The notes below the pieces were generated by a model. That model saw only the letters and a program-made list of their open reading frames with translations, was not told the origin of the DNA and did no database searches. From an uncultured cyanobacterium (GTDB taxonomy: Bacteria > Cyanobacteriota > Cyanobacteriia > PCC-6307 > Cyanobiaceae), in contig CAIOGZ010000026.1 of NCBI GenBank assembly GCA_903858015.1, positions 1 through 32,481 on the forward strand: 32,481 bases of DNA, in the 5' to 3' direction. Positions 21,602-28,007 of the stretch are shown one piece after another (the first letter of the stretch is position 1; every line of letters starts with the position of its first letter). A program made the position numbers and the translations under genes.

Positions 21602-22389
21602 CAGGCCAGCTCCCGGAGAACGCTGACCACGGCGGGATTCCAGAGGATCTGGTACCCGCTGTGGCCGCCGCGGCAATAGGGCAGGGCTTCTGCCCAATGC
21701 AGGCCGGCATTGGTGAGCTCCCATTCCCCACGCTGATTGCGGATCTGCAGCCCGCAGGCTGCGAGGTGCTGGTTCGTGTCCTTGGCCTTCATCCCCAACA
21801 GCTGCCCGAGTCCCGTGGCATTGAGCGAGCAGATCGGGGCCTCTGCTGCCGGCAGGGCTCGCCGCAGGGTTTCGGTCGCCAGGCCGGTGTTTTCCTGAAT
21901 GCAGGTGAGCGTCGCGGCCATGGCGATGCCGGGTTTCACGCCGGGGACCTGGGCGACGGCCTGACCAATCAGCAAAAGGGCGCCGACGCTGTCTTGCTTG
22001 TCTGAGGGCAAGGATGGCGGCGCAGGCGCGAGCCCTGGTAATGCGTAGCGCCCAGTCCGGCGGATCGCAGGCAGAACCTCGTGCGTCACCCAACGCTTGA
22101 AGCGCTTGGCCTCTGGCTTGCGGCTGCCGAGGACCAAGGTGTAGAGCCCAGGTTCGTTGATCAGGTTCAGGCTCGGCGGCCCGCCTGCTGGGGCACCCTC
22201 ATTTGAAATGAGGGTCTTCTCGTCCCCGTCCAGACGGCTGAGTGCCTGGCTGACGTTGCCGATGCCGAGGGTTGAGCAGACATCTGCGGCGACAAACCAG
22301 GGATCACCCTGCTCATCGGTGAAGACGCGGATCTGGCTGCCTTCGAAGTCAAAGGGGACAAGGAAGCCTGAGGAGGTCGTGGTGTTCAT
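21601..22389 (-). CDS. BRO-N domain phage antirepressor
   Basis: 262 aa. The N-terminal BRO domain spans about 10-115: FDFEGSQIRVFTDEQGDPWF, VAADVCSTLGIGNVSQALSR, EPGLYTLVLGSRKPEAKRFK, and RWVTHEVLPAIRRTGRY. These are diagnostic motifs of phage/virus BRO and Ant-type proteins. The C-terminal part (about 185-260) looks like a KilA-C/ANT-type DNA-binding region: LNATGLGQLLGMKAKDTN, then LQIRNQRGEWELTNAG. Such proteins inactivate or compete with repressors in the lysis-lysogeny decision. The start overlaps the stop of the preceding gene (ATGA). Confidence 0.9.
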   Translation of the reverse strand: MNTTTSSGFLVPFDFEGSQIRVFTDEQGDPWFVAADVCSTLGIGNVSQALSRLDGDEKTLISNEGAPAGGPPSLNLINEPGLYTLVLGSRKPEAKRFKRWVTHEVLPAIRRTGRYALPGLAPAPPSLPSDKQDSVGALLLIGQAVAQVPGVKPGIAMAATLTCIQENTGLATETLRRALPAAEAPICSLNATGLGQLLGMKAKDTNQHLAACGLQIRNQRGEWELTNAGLHWAEALPYCRGGHSGYQILWNPAVVSVLRELA

Positions 22390-22691
22390 CGGTCTGAAAG
22401 AGGTGTGACGGGTGGGAGCTCAGCGGCGTCAGTGCCGGCATCGGAGCGGAAGACGGTGTTGGTGCTGCTCACTGGCCGCGGCGGAACGGGCCCGGCGAGC
22501 ACGAGCAGCAGGGTGCTGAGCTGAAATGCCAGCCCCAGCAGCACCAGGCCACGCAACCCGACGAGGCTGCTGGCTGTGACCGCGACGGTGGGCCGGCGGG
22601 TGCGGCAGAAAGCAGGCAGCTGGGGACCGGGCCGGTGCGGGGGCCTGCCGCTCCAGGCCCCGGAGTTGATGCCCTGACGATCGAGCGGCAT
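22386..22691 (-). CDS. Small single-pass membrane protein, unknown
   Basis: 101 aa from ATG 22689-22691, which overlaps the ssDNA-binding gene stop (TGATG). The start of the antirepressor overlaps its own stop (ATGA). One hydrophobic helix (about 47-67, LRGLVLLGLAFQLSTLLLVL) is flanked by a basic Pro-rich N-terminus and an acidic C-terminus. I recognise no family. Tight overlaps on both sides argue that it is translated within the phage operon. Confidence 0.6.
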   Translation of the reverse strand: MPLDRQGINSGAWSGRPPHRPGPQLPAFCRTRRPTVAVTASSLVGLRGLVLLGLAFQLSTLLLVLAGPVPPRPVSSTNTVFRSDAGTDAAELPPVTPLSDR

Positions 22692-23272
22692 CAGAACAAC
22701 TCCTCGCCGTCGTCGGCAGCGCTCCAATCACCGGCACCACCGCCGGTGGTGGTGTAGCCCTCGACCTCCTCGAAGCCGTCGGTGGGGTCGACCTGCTCGT
22801 AGGGCACGAAGTCGACCACTTGAACGGCGCGGGGCTGGAAGGTCATGCCGCAGCCGTTCTCCCCGTCCCAGTCGTAGATGTCGAAGGCGACGACCACCTT
22901 GGAGCCGTTGCCGATGGCGGCCCCATCCCAGGGCTGCTTCCTGGCATCGACGATGCGGGGGCCTTCGGAAAGAGACCCGTCACGCCGCTGGAACTGCGGC
23001 ACCTTGAAGCGCACCACGGTGATCTCGCTGGGCTTCTCTTTGTCCGGCTTCCAGGGGAAGCCCTTCTCAGCGCGGCGCTTGCGACTGCCGTGCAGGGCGA
23101 TGAACTGGTCTTCCATCGCCAACAGGAAGGACTGGGCCTTCTCGTCGCTGTTGGGGAGCAGCAGATCGGCAGTCCAGGCCTTGGGTTTGCTCTTGTCGAG
23201 CTGGTGCCTTGGGGTGATCAGGTGGGCCCAGCGCACTTCGGCGAGGGGCGTACGAAAGATGTCCTTAGCCAT
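22691..23272 (-). CDS. Phage single-stranded DNA-binding protein (gp2.5/DUF2815-like)
   Basis: 193 aa from ATG 23270-23272 (MAKDIFRTPLAEVRWAHL). It has the layout of small phage ssDNA-binding proteins: a beta-rich OB-type core with KAWTADLLLPN, ITVVRFKVPQ, NGSKVVVAFDIYDWD and MTFQPRAVQVVDFVPYE, and an acidic C-terminal tail ending DDGEELF that would recruit replication partners. It sits two genes from an ERF-type annealing protein in the same operon, the usual pairing for phage recombination. The call rests on architecture and context. Confidence 0.75.
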   Translation of the reverse strand: MAKDIFRTPLAEVRWAHLITPRHQLDKSKPKAWTADLLLPNSDEKAQSFLLAMEDQFIALHGSRKRRAEKGFPWKPDKEKPSEITVVRFKVPQFQRRDGSLSEGPRIVDARKQPWDGAAIGNGSKVVVAFDIYDWDGENGCGMTFQPRAVQVVDFVPYEQVDPTDGFEEVEGYTTTGGGAGDWSAADDGEELF

Positions 23273-23510
23273 GGGATGAATCGGTGGACGTTTGTTGTTG
23301 ATCGAACGGGGGAAGGGGCGGCAGACCAAAGCGTTCGCGCAGCAGGTGATGCACCGCTCCGCTCGCCGAGAGGTTGCGGGCCTCCATCAGTTCGCGCACC
23401 CGCAGGTAGACGTCGGTGCGCACCTGGGTCTGGATGAAATGGCGGCCAGCCAGAGAACGGGGCTGCTCGCCGTAGCGGCGTGGCGGCCGGGGGCGATGGC
23501 TTTCGCTCAT
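23265..23510 (-). CDS. Small ribbon-helix-helix-like protein
   Basis: 81 aa. FIQTQVRTDVYLRVRELMEA and RNLSASGAVHHLLRERFGLP resemble a ribbon-helix-helix (CopG/Arc) domain: a beta strand, then two helices. The N-terminus is basic and the C-terminus is polar. Its ATG overlaps the stop of the annealing gene (ATGA), and its 3' end overlaps the ssDNA-binding gene start by 8 bases. It is likely a small phage regulator. Confidence 0.65.
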   Translation of the reverse strand: MSESHRPRPPRRYGEQPRSLAGRHFIQTQVRTDVYLRVRELMEARNLSASGAVHHLLRERFGLPPLPPFDQQQTSTDSSHG

Positions 23511-24277
23511 GGGCTTGGCTCCCCAGCAGGCTCGGGCTGCACCTGGCCCTGCGCTTCTTCGAGGAAGAGTTCGATGAAGTCGCTGTGCTGGCGCTGGGTG
23601 ATGCGATCACCGATGGAGCGGGCATTGCGCGGCACCTGGAAGTGCTCGCGGAAGGCCTTGGTCAGCTCCTGACGAGCGGACTGGGGCAGTTCGAGCACAC
23701 GGCGGCGGACCTCGCTGACCTCCTCAGGGGTGAGGAGAGCCAGTGCCGGATCACCGTCTGCAGAAGTGCCGTCATTGCTGGAGTCAGCCAGGGGGGCTGG
23801 CTCCTCAGCTGCAGGATCGTCGGTTTTCTGATCGAGGCAAGCCTGCTGCGGAGGATCCACATCAGACTTTTCAGCCATCTGCTCTTCTGCATTTGCATTG
23901 GGCTGTACAGCCCGAGCCTGAGCGGACACAGGAATGCCCAGCAGCATGGCCAACATCAGGCCGGTGGTTTCGGCCAGATCGCTTGCCTCATCAGCCCAGG
24001 ACTCGCTGCAGAGCTCGGCCCCGGCGACATGCATCACCGTGACCTGCAGCCTGGAGCGCCCTTGCTGCTCGCGCAGGTGAGCGGACCAGCCGATCCCGCG
24101 GCGGAAGGCTGGGCGGGCTGAGTGCACCACCTCCGCCAGATCGGCGGCGGCGATGGGGTGCGCCTCGGCCTGAAAGCTGGCCAGGGCATGGGTGAGCTGT
24201 TGCTCGGGGGTGGCGTCTGCCGGGATGGCCGGCGGCGCCTCAATGCCGGCCTCTGGAGGCCTGGGGGGTGGAGCCAT
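23507..24277 (-). CDS. ERF-type single-strand annealing recombinase
   Basis: 256 aa from ATG 24275-24277. Residues about 23-122 match the ERF pattern: LTHALASFQAEAHPIA, ADLAEVVHSARPAFRRGI, LQVTVMHVAGAELCSESW, and a final ETTGLMLAMLLGI corresponding to the conserved AxTYxRRYAL.ALLGI region, though the Tyr/Arg motif is degraded. The C-terminal half is acidic and low-complexity, then helical. ERF proteins anneal complementary single strands in phage recombination-dependent replication. It is encoded with a ssDNA-binding protein and nucleases. The degraded core motif lowers certainty. Confidence 0.65.
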   Translation of the reverse strand: MAPPPRPPEAGIEAPPAIPADATPEQQLTHALASFQAEAHPIAAADLAEVVHSARPAFRRGIGWSAHLREQQGRSRLQVTVMHVAGAELCSESWADEASDLAETTGLMLAMLLGIPVSAQARAVQPNANAEEQMAEKSDVDPPQQACLDQKTDDPAAEEPAPLADSSNDGTSADGDPALALLTPEEVSEVRRRVLELPQSARQELTKAFREHFQVPRNARSIGDRITQRQHSDFIELFLEEAQGQVQPEPAGEPSP

Positions 24278-24280
24278 GAC

Positions 24281-24315
24281 GGATCGGATCGGGCGGTTGC
24301 CCGCTGATCCGGATC
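24281..24315 (-). promoter_or_regulatory. Leader hairpin upstream of the annealing gene
   Basis: An imperfect inverted repeat (GGATCGGATCGGGC at 24281-24294 against GCCCGCTGATCCGGATC at 24299-24315) ends three bases before the ATG on the transcribed strand. A second 6-bp stem (AGCCGC/GCGGCT, 24334-24352) lies just upstream. Either could sequester the start site or serve as an operator. Confidence 0.35.
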
Positions 24316-24367
24316 TTAGGGCTCTTTGCTGGAAGCCGCACTCACAGCGGCTATTAATTCCTAGCAA

Positions 24368-25120
24368 TCAGGCTGTGACTGGCTTCTTGCCTTTGCGGCC
24401 GCTGGGCTTGCCGCCCTTCCTGTTGGCGGCCTCCCACTGGTCCAGCCAGCGCTTGGGCAGGTAAAGGTCGCCCTCGATCCACAGCGGGGCCAGCTCCTCC
24501 GGCTTGTAGTCGCCGAAGCCCGTGAGCACGGCAAAGAAGCGCTTGCGGTGCTCTTCGCTGGCCTCGACCGCCAGGGAATTCAGGGCGTCGCTGGGCTCAA
24601 GTCCGCATTCATCGACCACCCGGCGCATCTGATTGCGCCACTTGGCCGAGAGTTCCGTGGCCTTGCGCTGACCAACGGTCGGCGCGGGGGTGGTCTGGAA
24701 CGCTTCCGGCACATCCCTCAGGCCGCAGTAGCAGGCCCAGAGCTCCAGGGGCGTCCAGGCCGGGCACTCGTCGTCACCCAGCGGGATGGCGTTCTCGAGT
24801 TTGTCCTTGATCGCCTGGCTCTTGACCGGCCCCCAGTCCTTCTCGGCGATGCGGCGGTTCAGCTCACCCAGCTGCCAGAAGGCCTTCTGGCGCAGCTCAC
24901 CGGCCTTGCCCTGCTCGATCACCGAGAGGTTGCCGTAAGAGATCGCATCAAAGCCGGCCTCTTCCGCCCAACTGCAAGCGGTGTACTGGGTCCAGCCGTT
25001 GGTTCTTCGCCAGTTCAGCAGCATCCGACCGAACGCTGCGCGGTTCTCCTCCTGGTGCTCAAGCAGCTCCGCGTAGGTGATGGCCACGTTCAGGATCCTG
25101 AATGGGATGTCCCGAACCAT
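24368..25120 (-). CDS. Putative phage repressor-like/XRE-type protein
   Basis: 250 aa from ATG 25118-25120. Residues about 29-75 (AFGRMLLNWRRTNGWTQYTA ... ISYGNLSVIEQGKAG) fit an XRE helix-turn-helix with the first helix, a WTQ turn and the SxIEQGKxG end, but with an insertion between the helices. The C-terminal part (to 250) is helical, with LWIEGDLYLPKRWLDQWEA and a Lys/Gly-rich tail. A lysogeny repressor or transcriptional regulator fits the position upstream of the recombination genes, but the C-terminal part is unrecognised and a different phage role is possible. Confidence 0.55.
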   Translation of the reverse strand: MVRDIPFRILNVAITYAELLEHQEENRAAFGRMLLNWRRTNGWTQYTACSWAEEAGFDAISYGNLSVIEQGKAGELRQKAFWQLGELNRRIAEKDWGPVKSQAIKDKLENAIPLGDDECPAWTPLELWACYCGLRDVPEAFQTTPAPTVGQRKATELSAKWRNQMRRVVDECGLEPSDALNSLAVEASEEHRKRFFAVLTGFGDYKPEELAPLWIEGDLYLPKRWLDQWEAANRKGGKPSGRKGKKPVTA

Positions 25121-25167
25121 ACGGCAAACTTGGCACTCCTAGTCACTTCCTGACACGTCCTGGCATA

Positions 25168-25332
25168 TCAGGTCTGATCCTGTCCGAGCTTCTGCAGGAT
25201 CTGCTTGGCAAGCTGCCCAGTGATCACCTTCCCTGTCTCTGCCTGCAATCTCAGAGCAATGGTGTAGGGGTGCTCGCCTGGGTGGGCCTGGGCGAGACGC
25301 CTCAGCCGCTGCTGCAGTTCTGCCGGATCCAT
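25168..25332 (-). CDS. 54-residue helical protein in the phage operon
   Basis: Too short for routine ORF calling. It reads MDPAELQQRLRRLAQ, then HPGEHPYTIALRLQAETG, then KVITGQLAKQILQKLG, a clean amphipathic two- to three-helix protein with GC-biased third positions. Its ATG overlaps the stop of the VRR-NUC gene by one base (TGATG), the same coupling used elsewhere in this operon. No family is recognised. It may be a small partner of the nuclease. Confidence 0.6.
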   Translation of the reverse strand: MDPAELQQRLRRLAQAHPGEHPYTIALRLQAETGKVITGQLAKQILQKLGQDQT

Positions 25333-25709
25333 CAGTGTCCCAGCAGCCCTTGCCTCGGGCTGCCAAGCAGCTGCTCGGCCTCCTCCACAGAGCGGCAGAC
25401 CGCTGCCACGCCGCCGAGCTCCTGCACGAGGCGCAGGAAGGCCCGCTGCTCCGGGCTAAGCACGCCCTGGGCTGTCTTGATCTCCAGGGCGACGAACTGG
25501 GCGAGCCGCTGGCCGACCAGCTCAGGCGTGATCTCCAGCGAGCGCAGGCCGATCAGGTCGCTGCTGCCCTTGCACAGCCCAAAGCGCACGAAGCGTCCCT
25601 GCTGGTCGACCAGGGCACCGGTGTTGTTGCGCCAGAGCCGCACCGCCCCGCGGCCGCAGGCCAGGCGGATGCGCTGCTGGATCTCGTGTTCGCACAGGGA
25701 GGAGGCCAT
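25332..25709 (-). CDS. VRR-NUC domain nuclease
   Basis: 125 aa from ATG 25707-25709, with AGGAGG directly before it. It is a minimal PD-(D/E)xK nuclease of the VRR-NUC type: E8 in CEHEIQQRIRLA, GAVRLWRNNTG, GSSDLIGL (D51), ALEIKTAQG (E76-x-K78) and LSPEQRAFL (Q88). These are the metal-binding and catalytic residues. Stand-alone VRR-NUC proteins are common in phages beside SF2 helicases, as here, and act as structure-specific nucleases, probably on replication or recombination intermediates. Confidence 0.9.
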   Translation of the reverse strand: MASSLCEHEIQQRIRLACGRGAVRLWRNNTGALVDQQGRFVRFGLCKGSSDLIGLRSLEITPELVGQRLAQFVALEIKTAQGVLSPEQRAFLRLVQELGGVAAVCRSVEEAEQLLGSPRQGLLGH

Positions 25710-25730
25710 GCCTCCTGTTGCCAGGCGGGG

Positions 25731-26000
25731 CTACTCGTAGTGGCTCCAGAGCCGCAGCACCTTCACGATCTGCTCCTCCTCCAGCACCTGATACACGAGG
25801 CGGTGCTGGATGTTGATGCGCCTGGAGCAGGCCCCTCGCAGATCGCCGACCAGGGCCTCGTAGGGAGGGGGCTGCTGATAGGGGTCGACGGCAAGGATGT
25901 CCAGCAGGGCCTGAGCTTTCTGCTTGAGAGCAGGGGATGCGGAAGCAAGTTTGCGAGCGTCCTTCTGGGCCTGCTTGGTGAAGAGGACCGTCCAGCTCAC
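25731..26000 (-). CDS. yoeB: YoeB-family mRNA interferase toxin
   Basis: 89 aa from a GTG at 25998-26000 overlapping the antitoxin stop (GTGA). It follows the YoeB/Txe fold closely (WTVLFTKQAQKDARKL, then PYEALVGDLRGACSRRIN). The catalytic set can be placed: E48, R67 in IQHRLVYQV, and H87-Y88 in LRLWSHYE at the C-terminus. YoeB cuts mRNA at the ribosomal A site. Toxin and antitoxin sit inside the phage replication operon between the helicase and VRR-NUC genes. Confidence 0.95.
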   Translation of the reverse strand: MSWTVLFTKQAQKDARKLASASPALKQKAQALLDILAVDPYQQPPPYEALVGDLRGACSRRINIQHRLVYQVLEEEQIVKVLRLWSHYE

Positions 26001-26239
26001 CAGCCCGGTTCGCTGCTCAGTTCGCTCACCTCAGTGGCCATGCCTTCCAGGATGGATTCGCGCATGCCCGGGATCGAGACCAGATGCAGGGTTTCCTGGA
26101 TGGCGCGCCAGTCGTCCTGGGACAGCAGCACGGCGTTGCTGCGCTTCCCGGTGATCTGCACCGGCTCGTGGGACTGCCCGACCTCATCAATTAGGGCGTA
26201 GAGCCGCTTGCGGGCTTCTGTGGCGGACACAGTGGTCAT
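25997..26239 (-). CDS. yefM: YefM/Phd-family antitoxin
   Basis: 80 aa. VSATEARKRLYALIDEVGQ then EPVQITGKRSNAVLLSQDDW is the Phd/YefM N-terminal DNA-binding dimerisation domain. A C-terminal acidic tail (EGMATEVSELSSEP) would bind YoeB. It is translationally coupled to the toxin, and its start lies 22 bases downstream of the helicase stop. Typical length for the family. Confidence 0.93.
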   Translation of the reverse strand: MTTVSATEARKRLYALIDEVGQSHEPVQITGKRSNAVLLSQDDWRAIQETLHLVSIPGMRESILEGMATEVSELSSEPGW

Positions 26240-26260
26240 GACATGGCCTTCACCCGTACG

Positions 26261-27694
26261 TCAAAGCGTACTGCCAGTTGGCTTGTTGCGCTGCCTTGCG
26301 GCCCAGACGTGCCTCGCCCAGCCAGGTTTGTAGCCGCGCTCCTGCTCGCGCTCCAGCAGCTGCTCGAAGGTCTTGCAGCCTGCTGCCGGGTGCGTGCGCC
26401 GGGGCCTCTGCTGCTGATTGGGTTTAGGCCGGTGGCGGGCTGCGCCCGTGACTTCAACCAGCTCGCCCTCCAGCTGCTGCAGCCCGCGGCGCTGCTCATC
26501 GCGTTTCTCGGCCAGGAATAGGTGGCCGCAGTCGGGGCAGATCTGCGCTGCACTGGGACAGCTGCAGAAGCAGAGCGGGCAGTCCTTGATCGGGATCGAG
26601 ACGCCCTCCCGCCGGCGCCGGCCGGCCAGGTTCCACTCGCGCTCATCGGTGGGCAGGCCGTGGCGATGGGCGTTGCCGACGTGATCGAGGATCACCGCCT
26701 CGTTTTTCCCAGGTGCGGGACGCAGGGCGCGGCCCACCATCTGCAGATACAGGCTCAGGGAGGCGGTAGGGCGCATCAGGATCGCGCCGCCGACTGAGGG
26801 GATGTCGGTGCCCTCGGAAATGATCATGCAGCTGCTGAGCACCTCCACCTCGCCGGTACCGAGCCCGGCGATCAGGCGTTTGCGCTCCTCAGCCGGCGTG
26901 CTGCCGCTCACCGAGGCGGCCCGGATTCCCGCAGCGCGGAAGGCCGCGGCCAACTGCTCGGCGTGCTCGATCGTGCAGCAAAAGCAGATGGCCGTGCCCG
27001 GGTGCAGCCGGCGGCGGTAGTGGGAGACGGCATCGCCAATGGCGGCCCGATCCCCAAAGGCCTGGGCCGCTTGCTCCAGGTCGAACTCGCCCATGCGGCG
27101 GCGCAACTTGCTGTTTCTGGCTCCTGGCCAGGAGAAGACCTTGGGCCTGGCCAGCCAGCCCTGCTCCACCAGCCAGGCCGCTGAGGGCCCCAGCACCAAG
27201 GCCTCGAAATAGCCGCCGGCCTCCACGCCCAACCCCTTGCCGTCGAGGCGTTCCGGGGTGGCGGTTTTGCCGATCAGGTGGGCACCCGGCCAGGCCTCGA
27301 TGATCCGGCCCCAGACATTGCCGGCCACAAGGTGGTGCGCTTCGTCCTGAATGATCAGATCCGGCACAGGCAGCCGGCCCAGCCTGCGGGCGACGGTCTG
27401 CACCGAGCCCACGGCGACTTGCCGGCCCTGCAGCGTGTGGCCAGGAGTGATCACGTCAGGCTCCAGCCCCCAGGTGCGCACAGTTCCGGTGAGCTGCTCG
27501 ATCAGCTCGGCCCGGTGGGCGAGCACCAGCACCCGCCGGCCCTTGCCGGCCGCGCCCTGGACAATGGCGCCGATGGTCTGGCCTTTGCCCGCACCGGTGG
27601 GCATGACGGCGCAGACCCGGCGGTGAACCTTGAGGGCTGCGCGGAGATCGGCCAGCAACTGCTGCTGGTAGTCGCGCAGGACGATCGGGGCCAT
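26261..27694 (-). CDS. Phage SF2 DEAH-box helicase with zinc ribbon
   Basis: 477 aa. Superfamily 2 motifs are present in order: LRDYQQQLLADL (Q-like start), Walker A MPTGAGKG (31-38), VLAHRAELIEQ (motif Ia), IIQDEAHH (DEAH 117-120), GKTATPERLDG (motif III), the second RecA domain with STPAEERKRLIAGL, SEGTDIPSVGGAIL (motif V) and QMVGRALRPAPGK (motif VI). A Cys-rich ribbon follows (CPLCFCSC ... CPDCGHLF, about 370-395). This architecture is common in phage replication modules next to VRR-NUC nucleases. It would unwind DNA using ATP. It is divergent from the plus-strand primase operon. Confidence 0.93.
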   Translation of the reverse strand: MAPIVLRDYQQQLLADLRAALKVHRRVCAVMPTGAGKGQTIGAIVQGAAGKGRRVLVLAHRAELIEQLTGTVRTWGLEPDVITPGHTLQGRQVAVGSVQTVARRLGRLPVPDLIIQDEAHHLVAGNVWGRIIEAWPGAHLIGKTATPERLDGKGLGVEAGGYFEALVLGPSAAWLVEQGWLARPKVFSWPGARNSKLRRRMGEFDLEQAAQAFGDRAAIGDAVSHYRRRLHPGTAICFCCTIEHAEQLAAAFRAAGIRAASVSGSTPAEERKRLIAGLGTGEVEVLSSCMIISEGTDIPSVGGAILMRPTASLSLYLQMVGRALRPAPGKNEAVILDHVGNAHRHGLPTDEREWNLAGRRRREGVSIPIKDCPLCFCSCPSAAQICPDCGHLFLAEKRDEQRRGLQQLEGELVEVTGAARHRPKPNQQQRPRRTHPAAGCKTFEQLLEREQERGYKPGWARHVWAARQRNKPTGSTL

Positions 27695-27750
27695 GGGCGT
27701 AACGGCAGGCTTTGTGCCGGGCGCAAGACCTCAGCAATGTCTAACTTATC

Positions 27751-27770
27751 AAGCCCTGCCGGGCAGGCTT
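27751..27770. promoter_or_regulatory. Dyad in the divergent promoter region
   Basis: AAGCC-c-TGCC-g-GGCA-GGCTT is a 20-bp palindrome with one bulged C, in the 103-base spacer (27695-27797) between the divergent helicase and primase operons. It is a natural place for an operator controlling both; the neighbouring ribbon-helix-helix protein is a candidate ligand. Confidence 0.45.
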
Positions 27771-27797
27771 AGGGTGTGCTCAGAACGTCAGACATCC

Positions 27798-27992
27798 ATG
27801 GCCTCCTTTGCGCCGCCCCTGAGCGTCTCCATCACCGAGGCGCAGCTGGCTTGGCTTGACCAGCGCCGCTCCCACGGCACCCTCAGCCGCTCGGCGGTGT
27901 TGCGCCAGGTGATCGACGCCGCGATCGCAGCAGAGACGCGCGCTTCGGCCGTGCCAGGGCCTGTGTTGTCGGCAGCTGCTGAGCGTCGTTGA
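27798..27992 (+). CDS. Small ribbon-helix-helix (CopG-like) protein
   Basis: 64 aa from ATG 27798. PLSVSITEAQLAWLDQRRSH then TLSRSAVLRQVIDAAIAAE shows the strand-helix-helix pattern of ribbon-helix-helix regulators, with the SRSxVLRxxID signature. It is the first gene of the plus-strand operon and lies 15 bases before the primase-helicase gene. It probably regulates the divergent promoters just upstream. Confidence 0.8.
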   Translation: MASFAPPLSVSITEAQLAWLDQRRSHGTLSRSAVLRQVIDAAIAAETRASAVPGPVLSAAAERR

Positions 27993-28007
27993 GCTGCAGC
28001 GACACCC

